DNA of 6,693 bases from Thermoplasmatales archaeon. GTDB lineage: Archaea; Thermoplasmatota; E2; UBA202; DSCA01. The stretch is from contig DSCA01000102.1 of assembly GCA_011049295.1 (NCBI GenBank), positions 1 to 6,693 of the forward strand, given 5' to 3'. The translations under genes were made by a program, and so were the position numbers. Positions 5,051-6,693 of the stretch are shown one piece after another. Below the pieces are notes generated by a model. It saw only the letters and a program-made list of their open reading frames with translations, was not told the origin of the DNA and made no database searches. The first letter of the stretch is position 1; the number at the start of each line of letters is the position of its first letter.

Positions 5051-6661
5051 GGCAACATCTTGGATGTCAAACTGCTCGTCCAATGCTTTCTGTACCTCCT
5101 CGGTTGTTCCGAACGGGCGATGTTGAATTATTCTAGCTGCTCTTTTGAGGCCCACCGTGGGCAGCTGCGACAGGGCGTCGAGGCTTGCCTTGTTTATATT
5201 GAGGGGATATTCTATGCCTGTAACGCTTCGGTAGCCATGGTCAAGTATTTTTACATCTGTCCAGGTGCGGAGGGGTTTTTTGTACGGCAAACAGACCAGC
5301 AGCGGATACGACCCGCTTTGCCGTCCAAACGTGGTGTTTCCCCGGTTAATTTCTAGAAAAACATCCCGCAGCACGGTACCACAGGGTACAATTTTTTGTA
5401 GGAAGGGTCTGTTAATCTGCTCGTTGACTGTTTTTTTGAATTTGTAAAACAGGTGTGGATTGACGGGTATACGCGGCAGGCGGATGGCTACCACCTGCCG
5501 GATGTTGACCCGCCTCAGCCACCATCCTGCCTCTTTTACTGAATGCAAAAATTTGAGATTTTTGGCGTAGGTGGCGGTACTTTCGCCGGGAAGACCGTAC
5601 AGTATGTTTAGGCCCGGCAAAAAAACGGGCAGCCCATTTCTTCCCCCCCTTTTCCCTTTTTCGTTGATGATTTCTATAGCTTTCAGTGTTTGCTCGGGCG
5701 TAGCATTCAGATTGTTCTCTTCTATCACTCGCTCATCGGCGGTTTCCATGCCCAGCGCCGCCGTGTTTCCTGCGGTGCAGTACGCAACAATCAGTTCAGT
5801 TATCTCCCGGGCTTTTTCGGGGAACTCGGATAGAACGGCAGGATTTGCATTGTCTGTGTGCAGTACATGCAGCTGCGGTGCCACCTGGCGGATGCTGGTG
5901 AGGAGTTTCTTGATGGTTCCCACGTCAGGCTCGGGGACCTCTGTTCTTCCCATGCCGTGTGCACCGTAGGAATAAAAACAGGATTGCCCGCCCAACCTGA
6001 AATTCCGCACCCCGCACTGGTAAAGGGCCTGGACCTCCGCCACGATATCTTCTACCTCCCGCATCGTCGGCTTGCCGATCTCCGGTTCCATGCAGAAGGA
6101 ACATCCGCCGGTGATATAGCGGGGGCATCCCCGGAAGGTTTCTATTTCAGCGACAAGGGGCTGGGGAAAATCGGGATGATGGGTGACCACCTGGCTGCCC
6201 GCTGCACTCCACTCTCGCCACTCTCGGAGCGTTCTTTGCCGCTGTCTTACATCTGCATACAAAAAATCATATATGAAGGCATCCACGTCGCCGCTGGCCG
6301 CATAGTCCACCAGTGACGTGACCGCACGTGCCGTTTTTCCTCCGCCTCGGCCAAGACCGTAACGGGCGGACGCCCCCCCCAAAATGACGGTGCCGGAAAA
6401 GCTCTCCGCAATTTTTTTTAACTCATTGTAGGAGATGGGCATACCCCGCAGATACCGCCCCGGTACCAGCGCCCCGGCGATAACCAGCAGTGTATCGCCG
6501 TCGATGGATGCCCCGCTTCTCCACTGATCAATCGTGCGGTACTGCCACTGGTGCCCAGCGCTGGCTATGGCCCCGCCTGCGTAGCGCACCGAGGGGGCGA
6601 TGTATGGGGGCACGCCCAGACAGGCTGGTTCATCCGTGTATCCGTCGAGAATGGTTATCAT
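5030..6661 (-). CDS. Radical SAM protein with C-terminal helix-hairpin-helix (COG1031-like)
   Basis: This 543-residue protein belongs to an archaeal family of radical SAM enzymes of unknown substrate. The N-terminus (ILDGYTDEPACLGVPPYI) is a family hallmark and leads an alpha/beta domain resembling a cobalamin-binding fold, to about residue 150. The radical SAM domain follows: the 4Fe-4S cysteines are probably C179, C187 and C190 in GCPRYITGGCSFC, spaced CX7CX2C instead of the usual CX3CX2C. Further core elements are RLGGQ (222-226), GMETADE (304-310) and LYGLPGES (354-361). The C-terminus has a helix-hairpin-helix around 489-513 (KASLDALSQLPTVGLKRAA), a non-specific nucleic acid binding unit, which hints at a DNA or RNA substrate. 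I chose the ATG at 6661; an upstream GTG at 6682 would add seven hydrophobic residues not expected in the family. The stop lies 21 bp inside the convergent TraB gene. Confidence 0.92.
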   Translation of the reverse strand: MITILDGYTDEPACLGVPPYIAPSVRYAGGAIASAGHQWQYRTIDQWRSGASIDGDTLLVIAGALVPGRYLRGMPISYNELKKIAESFSGTVILGGASARYGLGRGGGKTARAVTSLVDYAASGDVDAFIYDFLYADVRQRQRTLREWREWSAAGSQVVTHHPDFPQPLVAEIETFRGCPRYITGGCSFCMEPEIGKPTMREVEDIVAEVQALYQCGVRNFRLGGQSCFYSYGAHGMGRTEVPEPDVGTIKKLLTSIRQVAPQLHVLHTDNANPAVLSEFPEKAREITELIVAYCTAGNTAALGMETADERVIEENNLNATPEQTLKAIEIINEKGKRGGRNGLPVFLPGLNILYGLPGESTATYAKNLKFLHSVKEAGWWLRRVNIRQVVAIRLPRIPVNPHLFYKFKKTVNEQINRPFLQKIVPCGTVLRDVFLEINRGNTTFGRQSGSYPLLVCLPYKKPLRTWTDVKILDHGYRSVTGIEYPLNINKASLDALSQLPTVGLKRAARIIQHRPFGTTEEVQKALDEQFDIQDVASWISFS

Positions 6662-6685
6662 TACAACCACCACAATGCCCACACC

Positions 6686-6693
6686 TATTTTAA
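6686..6693 (-). promoter_or_regulatory. TATA-like box of the radical SAM gene (cut by the window edge)
   Basis: On the - strand the sequence ttaaaata lies at the window edge, centred 28-29 nt before the ATG at 6661. This fits an archaeal TATA box for an mRNA that starts at or within a base or two of the ATG. The upstream BRE position is outside the window, so support is partial. A ggtggt stretch just before the ATG (about 6667-6672) is only a poor Shine-Dalgarno match. Confidence 0.4.

Noticed and set aside
5858..6316. A 152-codon + strand frame opposite the radical SAM gene (and 5571-5969 likewise)
   Set aside because: These are antisense shadows of a gene with strong family motifs, and they show no ribosome-binding site or recognisable protein.
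1..6693. Possible mobile element, prophage, CRISPR array or defence island
   Set aside because: I saw no transposase, integrase, terminal inverted repeats, regularly spaced repeats or restriction/toxin genes; all genes but one belong to known families, mostly housekeeping.

Overview
This window is typical archaeal chromosome, most likely from a euryarchaeal, methanogen-like lineage; I cannot name the genus. The evidence is an archaeal-type 7S (SRP) RNA with an Alu domain and long helix 5, the small subunit DP1 of the archaeal D-family DNA polymerase, an archaeal-type HflX, a DUF357 protein, an archaeal-type HypB, and a radical SAM/helix-hairpin-helix protein of a family I know only from archaea. 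Promoters look archaeal (TATA boxes about 27 nt upstream of starts). I see no transposon, CRISPR array, tRNA, rRNA, phage gene or long repeat, and base composition looks even throughout.

Layout, left to right. Positions 1-100 hold a tandem TATA-box region. 101-352 (+) is an 83-residue protein with two membrane segments that I do not recognise. About 381-716 (+) is the SRP RNA, whose helices 1, 5, 6 and 8 can be paired base by base. The start codon of DP1 (717-2168, +) lies directly against the 3' strand of SRP helix 1, so an annotation starting DP1 at 684 would wrongly run into the RNA gene. After a 58-nt gap with a promoter comes a tight four-gene operon on the + strand: hflX (2227-3501), a DUF357 protein (3498-3722), hypB (3726-4376) and a TraB/PrgY-family protein (4361-5050). 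On the - strand a large radical SAM protein (6661 down to 5030) converges on the operon and overlaps the TraB gene by 21 bp.

Functionally the window is housekeeping: protein targeting (SRP RNA), replication (DP1), a ribosome-associated GTPase (HflX), and nickel delivery to [NiFe]-hydrogenase (HypB), plus three conserved but poorly understood proteins. HypB implies a [NiFe]-hydrogenase or another nickel enzyme in the organism, though none is encoded here.

The points most worth a second look are the SRP RNA/DP1 junction with no visible terminator or separate promoter, the CX7CX2C cluster motif of the radical SAM protein, the non-canonical G4 motif of HflX, the association of HflX, DUF357, HypB and TraB, and three start codons placed as expected for leaderless mRNAs. 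I did not find convincing evidence of a wholly new system.
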